Assembly (NCBI RefSeq): GCF_900105945.1
Contig: NZ_FNSO01000004.1
Location: 5,456,001-5,520,000 of the forward strand
DNA length: 64,000 bases
Source of the DNA: Amycolatopsis tolypomycina
GTDB lineage: Bacteria > Actinomycetota > Actinomycetes > Mycobacteriales > Pseudonocardiaceae
Reading direction: 5' to 3'
Made by a program: the position numbers and the translations under genes. Under the pieces are notes generated by a model. It ran no database searches, was not told the DNA's origin, and worked only from the letters and a program-made list of their open reading frames with translations. Below, one piece after another: positions 43,434 through 51,687 of the stretch (the stretch's first letter is position 1; each line of letters begins with the position of its first letter).

Positions 43434-43700
43434 CGTGGCAGTACACGAGAAAGGAGGTGGTCCTAAGTTGTATTCCAACAGGACTCGTGAGGTGGCTGTC
43501 CGCTAGCGGATGGCACGTGAAGGACTTTGAGCAGCGATACAACCGAGCCACCTTCGGCTCATCGCCTGCTTCACGTGGTGCCTGATAGCGAATACCAGGC
43601 AGCCACCGTGCCCCCGGGGCTCCCGAGCACCAGTCCGGCTCGGGCTCAGGCGTTTGACGGCGCTTGAGAGCAACCCCGGGGGTCCCTTTATTTCGCTCAT
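43434..43700 (+). ncRNA. Structured RNA with 12-codon ORF and terminator
   Basis: A TAGCGT box at the deaminase stop could be its -10. AGAAAGGAGGTGGTCC (43448-43463) is complementary to nearly all of the 16S rRNA 3' tail. It precedes a 12-codon ORF. Nested stems follow: GGTGGCTG 43491-43498 with CAGCCACC 43600-43607; CACGTGAAG 43514-43522 with CTTCACGTG 43569-43577; GCAGCGAT 43531-43538 with ATCGCCTGC 43561-43569; GAGCC with GGCTC inside. A second module has CCCGAGC/GCTCGGG inside CCCCCGGGG (43611-43619) / CCCCGGGGG (43674-43682), followed by CCCTTTATTT, a terminator. I do not recognise the class; it may match a known one. Confidence 0.65.
43468..43506 (+). CDS. 12-codon ORF behind full-length Shine-Dalgarno
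   Basis: TTG 43468 to TAG 43504-43506 encodes MYSNRTREVAVR. It starts 4 nt after a 16-nt sequence matching the complement of the entire 16S rRNA 3' tail. Its end overlaps the outer stem of the RNA (43491-43498), so ribosomes on it would open that stem. This suggests a translation-sensing element. The peptide itself has no domain. Confidence 0.5.
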   Translation: MYSNRTREVAVR

Positions 43701-43800
43701 CTGTGCAGCTGGTGCCACCGGGCGTAGCAAGACGACCGTCCGGCGATCAGTGTTTCGGTGTCCTGTCCCCCGAACGGCTGACGCTCGCTAGCCTGGAGGC

Positions 43801-44361
43801 ATGCTCAGGCCCGACTACCCGATCACCACGGCCCGGCTGATCCTGCGCCCGTTCACGCCCGGCGACCTCGACGCGTTGAACTCCTTCCAGTCCCGCGCCG
43901 ACGTCGCCCGCTACCTGTACTGGGGGCCGCGCAGCCGCGCCGAGTCGGCGGCCGCGCTCGCGAAGCGCGTGCATAGCTCGACGTTGACGAAGGAAGGGCA
44001 GTTCCTGGCCGTGGCGGTCGAACTGGCCGCGACCGGCCGGCTGATCGGCGACCTGAACCTCGAGTGGCTGAGCGCCGAACACCGCCAGGGCGAGATCGGG
44101 TTCGTCTTCCACCCCGACCACCACGGCAAGGGCCTGGCCGCCGAGGCGACCACCGAGCTGCTGCGTCTGGGCTTCGAAGACCTGGGGCTGCACCGCATCA
44201 TCGGCCGCTGCGACGGCCGGAACACCGCGTCCGCCGCGCTCATGGAACGCCTCGGCATGCGCCGGGAGGCGCACCTCAAGGAAAACGAGATCGTCAAGGG
44301 CGAGTGGACCGACGAGCTGATCTACGCGATGCTCGAGGACGAGTGGAAGGACCGCCCTTAG
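43801..44361 (+). CDS. GNAT acetyltransferase (RimJ/RimL type)
   Basis: This 186-residue acetyltransferase has ITTARLILRPFTPGDLDALNSF at the start, GEIGFVFHPDHHGKGLAAEATTELLRLGF with the acetyl-CoA pyrophosphate loop (HHGKGLAAEA, about residue 105) and RCDGRNTASAALMERLGMRREAHL, as in ribosomal-protein and amino-terminal acetyltransferases. The acceptor is unknown. TAGCCT (43789-43794) lies 6 nt from ATG 43801 and GGAGGC fills the gap, so it could be leaderless. It is separated from the RNA gene upstream by that gene's terminator. Confidence 0.9.
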   Translation: MLRPDYPITTARLILRPFTPGDLDALNSFQSRADVARYLYWGPRSRAESAAALAKRVHSSTLTKEGQFLAVAVELAATGRLIGDLNLEWLSAEHRQGEIGFVFHPDHHGKGLAAEATTELLRLGFEDLGLHRIIGRCDGRNTASAALMERLGMRREAHLKENEIVKGEWTDELIYAMLEDEWKDRP

Positions 44362-44362
44362 T

Positions 44363-44386
44363 GGGCACTTTCACGTGAAAGTGCCC
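44363..44386. terminator. Perfect 24-bp palindrome after the GNAT gene
   Basis: GGGCACTTTCAC is followed directly by its exact complement, one base after the GNAT stop. As RNA it forms a strong hairpin and can act as a terminator; as DNA it might bind a protein. Its centre TTTCACGTGAAA equals the core of the ParB site parS, but the flanks differ. Confidence 0.6.
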
Positions 44387-44427
44387 GCTCGGGTAGCGGC
44401 GCGCGGGTGGTTTGGCAGCATAGGGGC

Positions 44428-45459
44428 GTGTTCTTCGACAAGATCGTCCGCCCGGCGCTGTACCGGCTGTCCGCCCACGACCCCGAGCTGGTGCACGAGC
44501 GCACGATCGCCGTCCTCGCTCGGCTCGGCAGGTTCGCCCCCCGCGGCGTTCTGCGTGTCGACGACCCGGCGACCCTGCTGGGTCTGCGGTTCCCCAACCG
44601 CGTCGGCCTGGCCGCCGGGATGGACAAGAACGGCCGCGCGCTGCCGGCGTGGGCCGCGCTCGGCTTCGGGTTCGTCGAGGTCGGCACCGTGACGCGGCTG
44701 GCCCAGCCGGGCAACCCGAAGCCGCGGCTGTTCACCCTGCCCGCCAGCGACGCGATCATCAACCGCATGGGCTTCAACAACGACGGCGCTTCGGCGCTCG
44801 CGGCGAAGCTCGCCCGCGACGGGAAACCGGGTGTGCCGCTGGGGATCAGCATCGGCAAGTCGAAGGTGACGCCGCTCGAAGACGCCGTCGAAGACTACCG
44901 GTTCTCGCTGCGCGCGCTCCACCCGTACGCGGACTACTTCGCGATCAACGTCAGCTCGCCGAACACCCCGGGGCTGCGGCAGCTGCAGGACCGCACGGCG
45001 TTGGCCGAACTGCTCGGCGAGCTGCGTTCGACGTCGCTCGAGCTCGCCGGCGCGAAGAATCCGACGCCGGTGCTGGTGAAGGTCGCCCCCGACCTCACCG
45101 ACGACGCGCTGGCCGAGCTGCTGGAAGTCGCGCTCGAGCACGGCGTCGCCGGGATCATCGCCACGAACACGACGTTGTCCCGCGACGGCGTCGCCGCAGC
45201 GGAAAGCGGCCTGGCCGGACAGGCGGGAGGACTGTCCGGCCGGCCGCTGACCACCCGCGCGGCCGAGGTCGTGCGGTTCGTGCACGACCACACCGGCGGG
45301 CGCCTGCCGATCATCGGCGTCGGCGGCATCACGGGCCCGGACGACGCCATCCGGCTCGTCGACGCCGGCGCGTCGCTCGTACAGCTCTACACGGGCTTCG
45401 CGTTGCACGGGCCGGGCCTGGTGCGCCGCGTCAGCCGGGGTCTCGCGGCCCGGCGGTAG
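44428..45459 (+). CDS. pyrD: Dihydroorotate dehydrogenase (quinone), class 2
   Basis: This 343-residue flavoprotein oxidises dihydroorotate to orotate in pyrimidine synthesis, passing electrons to membrane quinone. Its motifs are [13 protein letters not shown] at the membrane-associated N-terminus, [58 protein letters not shown] with the catalytic Ser of class 2, and [21 protein letters not shown] binding FMN. GTG 44428 matches the family start; the frame is open slightly further upstream. Its end overlaps the convergent amidase-like gene by 29 bp. Confidence 0.96.
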   Translation: MFFDKIVRPALYRLSAHDPELVHERTIAVLARLGRFAPRGVLRVDDPATLLGLRFPNRVGLAAGMDKNGRALPAWAALGFGFVEVGTVTRLAQPGNPKPRLFTLPASDAIINRMGFNNDGASALAAKLARDGKPGVPLGISIGKSKVTPLEDAVEDYRFSLRALHPYADYFAINVSSPNTPGLRQLQDRTALAELLGELRSTSLELAGAKNPTPVLVKVAPDLTDDALAELLEVALEHGVAGIIATNTTLSRDGVAAAESGLAGQAGGLSGRPLTTRAAEVVRFVHDHTGGRLPIIGVGGITGPDDAIRLVDAGASLVQLYTGFALHGPGLVRRVSRGLAARR

Positions 45460-46837
45460 AGGCGAACCGGACGTACCCGCGCCAGGACTCGTAGCGGTCC
45501 AGACCTGGTCCCTCCGCGGCGAGGCATCGGACGGCCAGGGGCGCGGTGCCGTCGTCCAGCACGACGCGGTCGAGCACGAACGGCTCCTTCAGCGTCGCCG
45601 CGAACCGTTCGAACGCGGCCGGGGACAGGCGCCAGCGCTCGCCGTCGAGGGTCGTGGTGCCTTCGAGGACGCCCGGCTGCGGCGGTTCGGTGTCCAGGAG
45701 CACCAGCCGGTAGGCGTCGGTGGTCCGGACCGGCCCGGTGAAGCGGGCGCCGAGCTCGACGAGGTCGGCGTTGAGCGGCTGGCCGCGCAGGTGCGCGCCG
45801 AACACGACGACGTCCTCGCCCGGCTCCGGGTAGGGCGTCATCGGCTCGTCCGTGCAGACGGTCGCGAGGTCGAGGGCGATCTGGTCCTCGAACGCCCGCG
45901 TCAGGAAGGTGACGCCGAACGGGCGGCGGTCGCCGGGCAGCACCGGGACGGTGACCGCGGCCAGGTCGAGGAGGTTCGCGAAGGCCGTGCAGGAGGCCAG
46001 GCGGTGCCCCACGCCGACCGGGTCGGCCAGCGCTTCGGCGATCCCCGGGTGCTCCGGCACGGTCGGCACGATGAGCGCGTCGAAGCCGTCGAAACCCCGC
46101 TCGGGCAGGGAGATCGGGGTGAGCACGGCACCCGCCGCGGTCAGCCGGGCGACGACGATGTCGAGCGCGATGCGCGCCGCCTCGCCGAGCGGCAGGCCGG
46201 TGGGGTAGGCGATCCGCGGGTGCTCGCCCGCGCCGAGGCGGACGTCGGCGGGCCAGGTCCGGTCGCCGCCGGTCATCAGCGTGAGCGCGCGGTGGGCCGC
46301 GACCAGGCCCTTCGCGTACACGGAGACGGTGTCGGCGGCCGGCAGCAGGCCGCGCGTCGGCTTCACGGCGGCGACGGCGTTCAGCGCGGCCGGGACGGCG
46401 CCCCCGGTGCTCAGCGCCAGGTCGACGACGCCGAGCGCGACGGCGACCGCCGCGCCGTTGCCGCCGGCCTTGGTGCGGTCCCAGGCCCCGGAGATCGGGG
46501 CGGTACCGGTCTTGCCGAGCACGACGGCACCGGCGGCGGTGAGCCGGCCGACGACCGGGGCGCTGGTCTCCGGGACGGCGTGGCCGGACGGCTGCCCGGC
46601 GACGTCGATCAGGTTCTGGACGGCGATGACCGTGCCGGCCAGCGGGAGGTCTTCGCCGGCTTTGACGCGTTCGTCGACGGCCTTGGCGTCGACGAGGACG
46701 TCTTCGACGGCGCGGAGGGTGGTCCAGAGTTCGGGACGGCCGGCTTCGGTGAGGCGTTCGAAGGCCGCGATGACGCGCTGGGAGGCGGTGGGCGGGGTGA
46801 TCGGCACGGGGTCCGGGTCCGGCGGGAGCGTGTTCAC
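45431..46837 (-). CDS. Allophanate-hydrolase-like amidase homologue, catalytic residues lost
   Basis: This 468-residue protein aligns by eye with AtzF-type allophanate hydrolases: an amidase-signature domain (residues 1-~340) and the C-terminal AtzF domain ([24 protein letters not shown] onward). The Ser-cisSer-Lys triad is gone: the expected Lys of AVKDNID is Gln74 ([11 protein letters not shown]), the GGSSSGS loop reads GGNGAA (125-130), and the nucleophile loop DTAGSGRVPA reads STGGAVPA (143-150). It should be inactive as an amidase, yet the frame is intact. GTG 46837 follows GAAAGGACG. Urea-carboxylase genes are not adjacent. Confidence 0.82.
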   Translation of the reverse strand: MNTLPPDPDPVPITPPTASQRVIAAFERLTEAGRPELWTTLRAVEDVLVDAKAVDERVKAGEDLPLAGTVIAVQNLIDVAGQPSGHAVPETSAPVVGRLTAAGAVVLGKTGTAPISGAWDRTKAGGNGAAVAVALGVVDLALSTGGAVPAALNAVAAVKPTRGLLPAADTVSVYAKGLVAAHRALTLMTGGDRTWPADVRLGAGEHPRIAYPTGLPLGEAARIALDIVVARLTAAGAVLTPISLPERGFDGFDALIVPTVPEHPGIAEALADPVGVGHRLASCTAFANLLDLAAVTVPVLPGDRRPFGVTFLTRAFEDQIALDLATVCTDEPMTPYPEPGEDVVVFGAHLRGQPLNADLVELGARFTGPVRTTDAYRLVLLDTEPPQPGVLEGTTTLDGERWRLSPAAFERFAATLKEPFVLDRVVLDDGTAPLAVRCLAAEGPGLDRYESWRGYVRFASTAGPRDPG

Positions 46838-47167
46838 GGGGCGTCCTTTCCTCGGCGGTCGAGAAAGTCCACTGTGTACGGTCGGCGCCGTCGAACCTCA
46901 GTCCACGGCGGGCCTCCCGGCGAGTGACACCTCGGCATGCATGACAGAAACGTTAGGGCGCGGACGTTTCCGTAGCCATCAGTTTCCGATTACGCGCGGG
47001 TTTCGGCACCGGGAGGTGAACAGGGCGCGACGCCGCGGTGAAACGCACGATCACGCACGCCGCGTGACGACGAGCCGGTACCCCCGGACGGCGGCACCCG
47101 AACGGCCGAGTTTCGAATCCCAATGGCCCAGCGAAGCCCGGATCTGCGTGATGGAGCCCGGAACTCG
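46838..47167. other. Gene-free spacer before the IS element
   Basis: No open frame in these 330 bases looks coding by conserved motifs or ribosome sites. The last ~25 bases (CTGCGTGATGGAGCCCGGAA) are a degenerate unit of the 21-bp array that continues on the other side of the IS. Confidence 0.6.
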
Positions 47168-47231
47168 TGGAGTTGCCCCGTGGGGCCGGACACCTTGATT
47201 CCAGACAGTGGTCTGGAGGGAGGATGTCCTG

Positions 47232-47522
47232 ATGTCTTCCAGGTCGAAATATCCGGAGCAGTTCCGACGGGACGCGGTCGAGCTGGTCAACTCGAGTGAC
47301 CGTCCGTTGCGGCAGATCGCCCGCGAACTAGGGGTCAACCACGAGACCCTGCGGGCGTGGGTCAACACCGCCAAGCAGGCCGCCGAGGCCGGGCCGCCGG
47401 CAGAAGACCCGGCGGAGGCCCTGGAGGTGACGCGGTTGCGGAAGCAGGTCGCTGAGCTGCAGAAAGAGAAGGAGATCCTGCGGAAAGCGGCCGCCTATTT
47501 TGCGCGCGAGATGGATCGATGA
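47232..47522 (+). CDS. IS3-family transposase OrfA
   Basis: This 96-residue protein has a helix-turn-helix (YPEQFRRDAVELVNSSDRPLRQIARELGVNHETLRAW, DNA end recognition) and a C-terminal leucine-zipper-like coil (LEVTRLRKQVAELQKEKEILRKAAAYFAREM). ATG 47232 follows GGAGGGAGGATG. It ends in ATGA overlap with orfB; IS3 elements usually make the active OrfAB fusion by frameshifting near this junction. Confidence 0.95.
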   Translation: MSSRSKYPEQFRRDAVELVNSSDRPLRQIARELGVNHETLRAWVNTAKQAAEAGPPAEDPAEALEVTRLRKQVAELQKEKEILRKAAAYFAREMDR

Positions 47523-48400
47523 CCTACCGCTACCGGTTCATCTCCGAACACCGCGCCATCTACGGCGTCAAGCGGTTGTGCCAGGTCCTGGGCCTGCGCC
47601 GGCAAGGCTTCCACGAATGGGTCGCCGCCGAAGCAGCCCGGATCCGCCGGGCGGAGGCCGAGGCCGAGCTGGTCAGGCTGATCACCGAGATCCATGCCGA
47701 ACACCAGGGTGCCTACGGCGTCCCCCGTGTCACCGCCGAACTGCACCGCCGCGGGATCGTGGTGAACCACAAGCGGGTCGAGCGGCTCATGCGCGCACAC
47801 GGCCTGGCCGGGATCACCCGCCGCAAACGCCGCACCACCACCCGGCCTGCGGCCGGCCCGGTCACCCCAGCACAGGACCTGATCCGCCGCGACTTCACCG
47901 CCGAGAAACCCGGGACACGGCTGGTCGGGGACATCACCTGCCTGCCCACCTTCGAGGGCTGGCTCTACCTGGCCACCGTCATCGACCTGCACACCCGGGA
48001 GGTCGTCGGTCACGCCATGGCCGACCACATGCGCACCGACCTGGTCTGCGACGCCATCGACCTGGCCACCGCCCGCGGTCTTGTCCAGCCCGATGCGGTG
48101 TTTCACAGCGACCGCGGCGTCCAATACACGAGCAGCCAGTTCCGGGCCGCCCTCGCCGAGCACCGGATCCGCCCGTCGGTCGGGCGGGTGGGGTCCTGCT
48201 ACGACAACGCCGTCGCCGAAGCCTTCTTCGCCACATTGAAGACCGAAATCGGTGTCTCGATCTGGCGCACCCGCGCCGAGGCGCGCCAGGACGTGTTCAC
48301 CTGGCTGCGCTACTACAACCACAACCGGCTGCACTCAACGGTCGGGCACAACACCCCAGCCGAAGCCCGAACCAGCTACCCTCAGGCCCTGGCTGCCTGA
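47519..48400 (+). CDS. IS3-family transposase OrfB (DDE integrase core)
   Basis: This 293-residue protein has an HTH_21-like region (YGVPRVTAELHRRGIVVNHKRVERLM) and the rve catalytic core with Asp138 (VGDITCLPT), Asp198 (FHSDRGVQYTS) and Glu234 (AVAEAFFATLKTE). The 35-residue spacing of the last two is the DD(35)E pattern of IS3. The tail has YYNHNRLHSTVGHNTPAE, also typical. The reading frame is intact. Confidence 0.96.
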   Translation: MTYRYRFISEHRAIYGVKRLCQVLGLRRQGFHEWVAAEAARIRRAEAEAELVRLITEIHAEHQGAYGVPRVTAELHRRGIVVNHKRVERLMRAHGLAGITRRKRRTTTRPAAGPVTPAQDLIRRDFTAEKPGTRLVGDITCLPTFEGWLYLATVIDLHTREVVGHAMADHMRTDLVCDAIDLATARGLVQPDAVFHSDRGVQYTSSQFRAALAEHRIRPSVGRVGSCYDNAVAEAFFATLKTEIGVSIWRTRAEARQDVFTWLRYYNHNRLHSTVGHNTPAEARTSYPQALAA

Positions 48401-48433
48401 AAACCCCGTGTCCGCCTCACCGGGGCAACTCCA

Positions 48434-48585
48434 CTCGCGTGATTGGAGGGTCGACTCGCGTGATTAGAGGGTCGACACGCGTGATCCGGAGGTCGACACG
48501 CCGCGCAGAGGGCCGGTTCGCCGTGTCGACCCTTCAATCACGCGTGTCGTCGCTTCAATCACGCGTGTCGACCTGCGGATCACGG
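48434..48585. repeat. 21-bp repeat array with inverted half
   Basis: Units such as CTCGCGTGATTGGAGGGTCGA run at 48434, 48455 and 48476, and inverted units (TCAATCACGCGTGTCG) follow at about 48533 and 48554. The core ACTCGCGTGAT is the complement of the core in the 37391-37530 array. The two halves could fold back on each other after the pspM stop and may end transcription. The IS3 element interrupts its left edge. Confidence 0.85.
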
Positions 48586-49566
48586 TCAGGAGAGTTCGCG
48601 GAGGGCCATGGCGAGGCCGGCGAGGCGGTCGGTGGCGTCGGTGAGGGCCTGCTTGGAGGTGACCAGGCCGTCGTCGGCGGCGGCGACCGTGTGGCCGGCC
48701 GCGGCGACCAGGCCGCGGTAGCCCTCGAGGCCGTCGTCGAGCTGCTCGCGGAGCTTGCGGACCGCGGCGTCGAGCGCTGCTTGCTCGCGGGCGGGTGCCG
48801 AGTCGCGGCCGCGCTCGATCGCCTGGATGCGGGCCGCCAGGCCGCGGAGGGCGGCGGCCGCCTCGGTCGCCGTCTGGCGGGCGTCCGCGACGGACACCTC
48901 CGAGACCGGCGGCGTGCCCACCGAGGACGGCACCGAAAGCTGGCGCAGCAGCTCGCTCAGCGACGCTTCGCACTCGGCGAGCCGTTCCATCGGCTCGCGG
49001 GCCGCCGAGCGGGCGGGCGGCAGCGGTGGCGGGCCTGCTGGGGCCGCCGGGATCGGGGTGCGCTTGAGTTCGCGCAGCTTCATGCCGGACCGGACGCTGA
49101 ACGTGCCGAAGATGACGACCCCGGCGAACGACGTGATCGCCTGCGGCATCATCGCCGCGTGGGTCGGGCTGATCCAGCCCAGGGCGGCCGCCACGGTGAC
49201 GACGCCGCACAGGATCGTCAGGATGATCCACAGCGTCAGGGCGCGGGACGTGCGGCGCTTGCGGCGTTCGAGCTTCGCGGCCGGGTGGTTCCAGCGGTCC
49301 CACTTGGCCCGGGCCTCGGCGAACGCCGGGACCTGGTTCGCCACGGACGACAACGACGCCGTGACGTCGGGCCGCCGGACCGGCGGCCGTTGCAAGGGGT
49401 TGGGACGTGCGGGCTTCCCGCCGGCCTGGTCGGCCGGCGGGAAGTACTTCTGCACCTTCTGGAGCTTTTCCTGGGCGCGCACGGCGTAGTCGGGCAGCTT
49501 CTCGATGTGCTTCTCCAGCTTCGCGCTCAGCTCGCCGAAGTCACGCCGCCTGCCCTGCTGCGCCAT
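48586..49566 (-). CDS. pspM: Phage-shock envelope-stress membrane protein PspM
   Basis: This 326-residue protein has a basic N-terminal cytoplasmic region, two transmembrane helices (about residues 107-130 and 138-155) and a long C-terminal coiled coil. It resembles mycobacterial PspM (Rv2743c), which works with PspA and ClgR to keep the membrane intact under stress. Position and order relative to pspA and clgR match the M. tuberculosis locus. It begins 23 bp after pspA, on the same strand. Confidence 0.85.
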   Translation of the reverse strand: MAQQGRRRDFGELSAKLEKHIEKLPDYAVRAQEKLQKVQKYFPPADQAGGKPARPNPLQRPPVRRPDVTASLSSVANQVPAFAEARAKWDRWNHPAAKLERRKRRTSRALTLWIILTILCGVVTVAAALGWISPTHAAMMPQAITSFAGVVIFGTFSVRSGMKLRELKRTPIPAAPAGPPPLPPARSAAREPMERLAECEASLSELLRQLSVPSSVGTPPVSEVSVADARQTATEAAAALRGLAARIQAIERGRDSAPAREQAALDAAVRKLREQLDDGLEGYRGLVAAAGHTVAAADDGLVTSKQALTDATDRLAGLAMALRELS

Positions 49567-49589
49567 GGTGCTCGCCCCCTCTGGAGTCG

Positions 49590-50432
49590 TCAGGCCGGGT
49601 TCTTGCCCTGCTCGGCCTGCACGCGCGCCTGGATCTCGCGCTGGATGTCGGCCGAGCTGCTCGCGGGCTGCTGGGCCGTCTTGCCGCCGTCGGTGACCTG
49701 CGCGACCGAGTCGCCCCGCATCGACGCGCGGATCTGCTCGAGCCGCGAGTGGCCGGCCAGCTGCGTGGTGGAGGCCTGGACCTCCATCATGCGCCCCTGA
49801 ACCGAGTTCTGGGCGAGCTCCGCCTGGCCGAGAGCCGTGGTGTAGCGCTTCTCGATCTTGTCGCGGACCTCTTCCAGCGACGGCGTGTTGCCCGGCGCGG
49901 CCAGCTGGCTCATCTGGTTGAGCGAAGCGGAGACCTGCTCCTGCATCTTCGCCTGCTCCAGCTGCGAGAGCAGCTTGGTGCGCTCGGCCAGCTTCTGCTG
50001 CAGCATCTGCGAGTTGCGCTCGACGGCCTGCTTCGCCTGCGCCGCGGCCTGCAGCGACTGGTCGTGCAGCGTCTTCAGGTCCTCGATGTTCTGCTCGGCC
50101 GTGACGAGCTGCGTCGCGAAGCTCTCCGCGGCGTTCTCGAACTCGACGGCCTTCTGCTCGTCACCCTTGCTGCGGGCTTCGTCCGCGAGGACGAGCGCCT
50201 GCCGGGTCGAGGCCTGCAGCTTCTCGACGTCGCCGAGCTGCCGGTTGAGCTTCATCTCCAGCTGCCGCTGGTTGCCGATCACGGAGGCGGCCTGCTGCGT
50301 CAGCGCCTGGTGGTTGCGCTGCGCCTCCTCGATGGCCTGCTGGATCTGTACCTTCGGGTCGGCGTGCTCGTCGATCTTCGACGAGAACGCCGCCATCATG
50401 TACTTCCAGAACTTCACGAACGGGTTGGCCAT
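49590..50432 (-). CDS. pspA: PspA/Vipp1-family membrane-stress protein
   Basis: This 280-residue protein is almost wholly coiled coil. The N-terminal amphipathic helix [30 protein letters not shown] binds stressed membrane, and [29 protein letters not shown] matches the ESCRT-III-like PspA/IM30 family. The mycobacterial homologue is the 35-kDa antigen Rv2744c. GCGGAGGAG lies before ATG 50432. A strong terminator-like hairpin (50616-50650) lies between it and clgR, so it may be transcribed partly on its own. Confidence 0.95.
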   Translation of the reverse strand: MANPFVKFWKYMMAAFSSKIDEHADPKVQIQQAIEEAQRNHQALTQQAASVIGNQRQLEMKLNRQLGDVEKLQASTRQALVLADEARSKGDEQKAVEFENAAESFATQLVTAEQNIEDLKTLHDQSLQAAAQAKQAVERNSQMLQQKLAERTKLLSQLEQAKMQEQVSASLNQMSQLAAPGNTPSLEEVRDKIEKRYTTALGQAELAQNSVQGRMMEVQASTTQLAGHSRLEQIRASMRGDSVAQVTDGGKTAQQPASSSADIQREIQARVQAEQGKNPA

Positions 50433-50615
50433 CTCCTCCGCCTGCCTTCTTGCGTCCCACGGGCCTAGGTACTCGGGGTGTGGGGCGTCGCTCCCCTGCT
50501 GCCTGTTCAACGCACCAACCCCGGCGTCGGGTTCCATCGTGTCAGGTCGGCCACGTCCATTCCAGGCGACCCGGCCGAATTCAGGGATCCCCCCGATCAC
50601 TACCCGTAGACAACG

Positions 50616-50650
50616 CCGACGGCCCCGGGCGGGTTGCCCGGGGCCGTCGG
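50616..50650. terminator. 15-bp perfect hairpin after clgR
   Basis: CCGACGGCCCCGGGC (50616-50630) is followed by a 5-nt loop and its exact complement (50636-50650), 16 bases after the clgR stop. The stem is entirely paired and GC-rich. It looks like the end of the clgR transcript, or a partial terminator that lowers pspA expression. Confidence 0.8.
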
Positions 50651-50665
50651 ACTTCTGCGCTGGGT

Positions 50666-51124
50666 CTACGCAGCGATGGTCGACGCCAGCTTGGGCTGGC
50701 CGATCGTCGTGCGCAGCGTCGTGTTCATCCGCGGTGCCGGGGAAACCCGCAGGTCGGCGAGGTCGTTGCCGATCAGCTCGGACATCAGGCGGCCGCCTTC
50801 GATGCCGGCTGCCGAGGCCTCGGCGCCCCGCTTCTCCCGGGGTGCGCCCTCCACGATCCGCTCGTCGACCGGTGCGACCTCGACGTTGTCGAGGGCCGAA
50901 ACGTCCGCCGCCACGTTGTGCAGCAGCTCGCCGAGCGGAAGGTCCAGGGCCTGGCAGATGGACGCGAGCAGCTCGCTCGACGCCTCTTTCTGACCCCGCT
51001 CCACCTCCGAGAGGTAGCCGAGGCTGACCCTGGCGGCGCGGGAGATGTCGCGCAGCGTACGACGCTGGTTGGTGCGGGCATGACGGAGCCGATCACCGAT
51101 CGCCTCACGCAACAGCACGGTCAT
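50666..51124 (-). CDS. clgR: Transcriptional activator ClgR
   Basis: This 152-residue XRE-type regulator has a helix-turn-helix at residues 7-62 ([48 protein letters not shown]), the exact pattern of actinobacterial ClgR, which activates clpP and psp genes. The C-terminus ends in Ala-Ala; in Streptomyces the two terminal Ala residues of ClgR mark it for ClpP degradation. GGGAGG precedes ATG 51124. A ClgR box lies 77-92 bp upstream, so it likely controls itself. Confidence 0.95.
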   Translation of the reverse strand: MTVLLREAIGDRLRHARTNQRRTLRDISRAARVSLGYLSEVERGQKEASSELLASICQALDLPLGELLHNVAADVSALDNVEVAPVDERIVEGAPREKRGAEASAAGIEGGRLMSELIGNDLADLRVSPAPRMNTTLRTTIGQPKLASTIAA

Positions 51125-51200
51125 CACGCGCCTCCCTTCCGAACAAGTACCCCCTACGTTACCCAGAGCGGCGCCCCGGGCGCAGGAGTTGGTGTGCGCG

Positions 51201-51216
51201 TACGCCAAGGGCGAAC
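51201..51216. promoter_or_regulatory. ClgR binding box upstream of clgR
   Basis: TACGCCAAGGGCGAAC agrees with the ClgR consensus known from corynebacteria (CGC-Y-N-A-N-R-GCG flanked by A/T). It lies 77-92 bp before the clgR start and 7 bp from the cinA stop. This placement supports positive autoregulation. Confidence 0.6.
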
Positions 51217-51223
51217 GCGTGTT

Positions 51224-51685
51224 TCACGCCAAATGTTCCCCGAGCAGGGCAAACGCGGCCAAGACCGACTCGGTCCTGATCAAGTCACGATCGCCTTCCA
51301 AGGCCAGCGTACGGACTGTACGTGTTCCCGGCCCGATGAGCCCGACGTGCACGGTCCCCGGTGGGACGCCGTCCTGCGCCGACGGCCCGGCCACCCCGGT
51401 GAGCCCGAGGCCCCAGGTGGCCCCGCACCGGACGCGGGCGCCCTCGGCCAGCTGGGCCGCCACCTCGGGGTGGACGGCGCCGTGCTCGGCCAGCAGCTCC
51501 GCGGAGACGCCGGCCAGTGCGGCCTTCAGCTCGGTGGCGTAGACGACCAGTCCCCCGCGCAGCACCGCGCTCGCCCCGGGCACGCGCGCGAGGGTGGCGC
51601 AGACCAGCCCGGCGGTCAGCGACTCGGCCGCCGCGACCGTCTCGCCCCGCGCGGTCAGGGTCGCGACCAGGGCCTTCTCGTCCAC
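51224..51685 (-). CDS. cinA: CinA C-terminal-domain protein
   Basis: This 153-residue protein corresponds to the CinA/PncC nicotinamide-nucleotide amidase domain only, lacking the N-terminal MoCF-like domain. Family motifs are VAAAESLTAGLVCATLA, GGLVVYATELKAALAGV, VHPEVAAQLAEGARVRCGATWGLGLTGVAGP and PGTVHVGL. It would recycle nicotinamide mononucleotide to nicotinate mononucleotide. GTG 51685 begins 2 bp after the pgsA stop, so it is translated with pgsA. Confidence 0.93.
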   Translation of the reverse strand: MDEKALVATLTARGETVAAAESLTAGLVCATLARVPGASAVLRGGLVVYATELKAALAGVSAELLAEHGAVHPEVAAQLAEGARVRCGATWGLGLTGVAGPSAQDGVPPGTVHVGLIGPGTRTVRTLALEGDRDLIRTESVLAAFALLGEHLA

Positions 51686-51687
51686 CC

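Larger units (their letters stand above)
47168..48433 (+). mobile_element. Intact IS3-family insertion sequence
   Basis: The 1266-bp element has ends that begin TGGAGTTGCCCCG on both sides (inverted), with similarity continuing for about 26 bp, and TG...CA termini. It carries overlapping orfA and orfB. CTCG flanks it on both sides (47164-47167 and 48434-48437), a likely 4-bp target duplication. Both frames are open and all catalytic residues are present, so it looks recently active. It landed within a 21-bp repeat array. Confidence 0.92.

Noticed and set aside
44363..44386. True parS site
   Set aside because: The 12-bp core fits but the flanking bases do not, and the palindrome extends in other bases; a dispersed terminator repeat is simpler.
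47051..47374. 107-codon minus-strand frame at the IS left end
   Set aside because: It spans the IS terminus and is antisense to orfA; no ribosome site or motif.
48586..49566. TMP-like phage protein
   Set aside because: The coiled coil and two helices fit PspM, and the pspA-clgR context is decisive.
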